Shown: in pieces, positions 56,083-56,199 of the stretch
Numbering within the stretch: position 1 is the stretch's first letter
How the letters are laid out: each line of letters begins with the position of its first letter
From: Pseudomonadota bacterium
GTDB lineage: Bacteria; Desulfobacterota; Desulfobulbia; Desulfobulbales; Desulfocapsaceae
DNA: 56,199 bases
Reading direction: 5' to 3'
Assembly: GCA_018820855.1 (NCBI GenBank)
Contig: JAHJNL010000099.1
Location: 1-56,199 of the forward strand
Position numbers and translations under genes: made by a program
The notes under the pieces: generated by a model
Seen by the model: the letters and a program-made list of their open reading frames with translations, nothing else
What the model was told of the DNA's origin: nothing
Database searches by the model: none

Positions 56083-56199
56083 TTCCCGCAGAGGGTTTTC
56101 CTCATTACTGGAAAAAAGCAGTGTAGAGGACGGAAACTATAAAATGTCCTAACTTCCTATTGTTAATATTACACTATTAGTAAAAAGCTGACAAATCCT

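Overview
The window reads as chromosome from a Gram-negative, anaerobic Desulfobacterota bacterium, most likely of the Desulfobulbales type. This is inferred from protein style and gene content: a two-cluster ferredoxin, ferrous-iron uptake with a FeoB-associated Cys-rich protein, a molybdenum storage protein, a short ArgA-like acetyltransferase, sigma-54 two-component regulation and CbiA. No rRNA, tRNA, CRISPR array, insertion sequence or phage gene was recognised. Most genes lie on the minus strand in tight runs, often with 4-base stop/start overlaps.

Left part (1-9300), metal handling: a TiaS-like protein; a molybdenum module (a 68-residue protein, a Mos-type storage protein and, convergent, a MOT1-type molybdate/sulfate transporter); a lone feoA; a CDF metal exporter; and a feoA2 / Cys-rich protein / feoB operon. 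Just past feoB, on the minus strand, is a complete cobalamin riboswitch with its own promoter and a strong terminator but no ordinary target gene. Behind the terminator is only a 30-codon ORF with a near-perfect ribosome binding site, and then the antisense strand of feoB.

9900-17000, envelope stress: a ZraSR-like histidine kinase / NtrC-type regulator pair sits in one operon with a DUF4405 membrane protein and a secreted Gly-rich protein. Upstream lie a ZraP-like periplasmic protein, with a good sigma-54 promoter between two 11-bp inverted repeats, and a secreted Gly-rich repeat protein. A short terminated transcript preceded by a sigma-54-like -24 box suggests an undescribed small RNA.

17100-31400: an M20 amidohydrolase, a DUF4177 protein, an exported MORN-repeat protein, a valine-pyruvate aminotransferase, a tautomerase, an MFS transporter and an argJ-CHAD-parA run, all on the minus strand. 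These are followed on the plus strand by cardiolipin synthase and two tandem PPK2 kinases. CHAD and PPK2 both point to polyphosphate, and the coupled ParA ATPase suggests a granule-positioning pair.

31500-49500: a large hybrid sensor kinase, an HD protein, then housekeeping genes (secA, short ArgA-like, argS, alr, ferredoxin, cbiA, a DUF374 acyltransferase, uvrB and a 6-phosphofructokinase with an unusual nucleotide-site motif).

49600-56199: a looser, more accessory end with long gaps. It holds a PilZ protein, a methyltransferase, an old-yellow-enzyme flavoprotein, a monohaem cytochrome c, a flavodoxin-fold quinone reductase, an exported papain-like cysteine protease and small Zn-ribbon ORFs.
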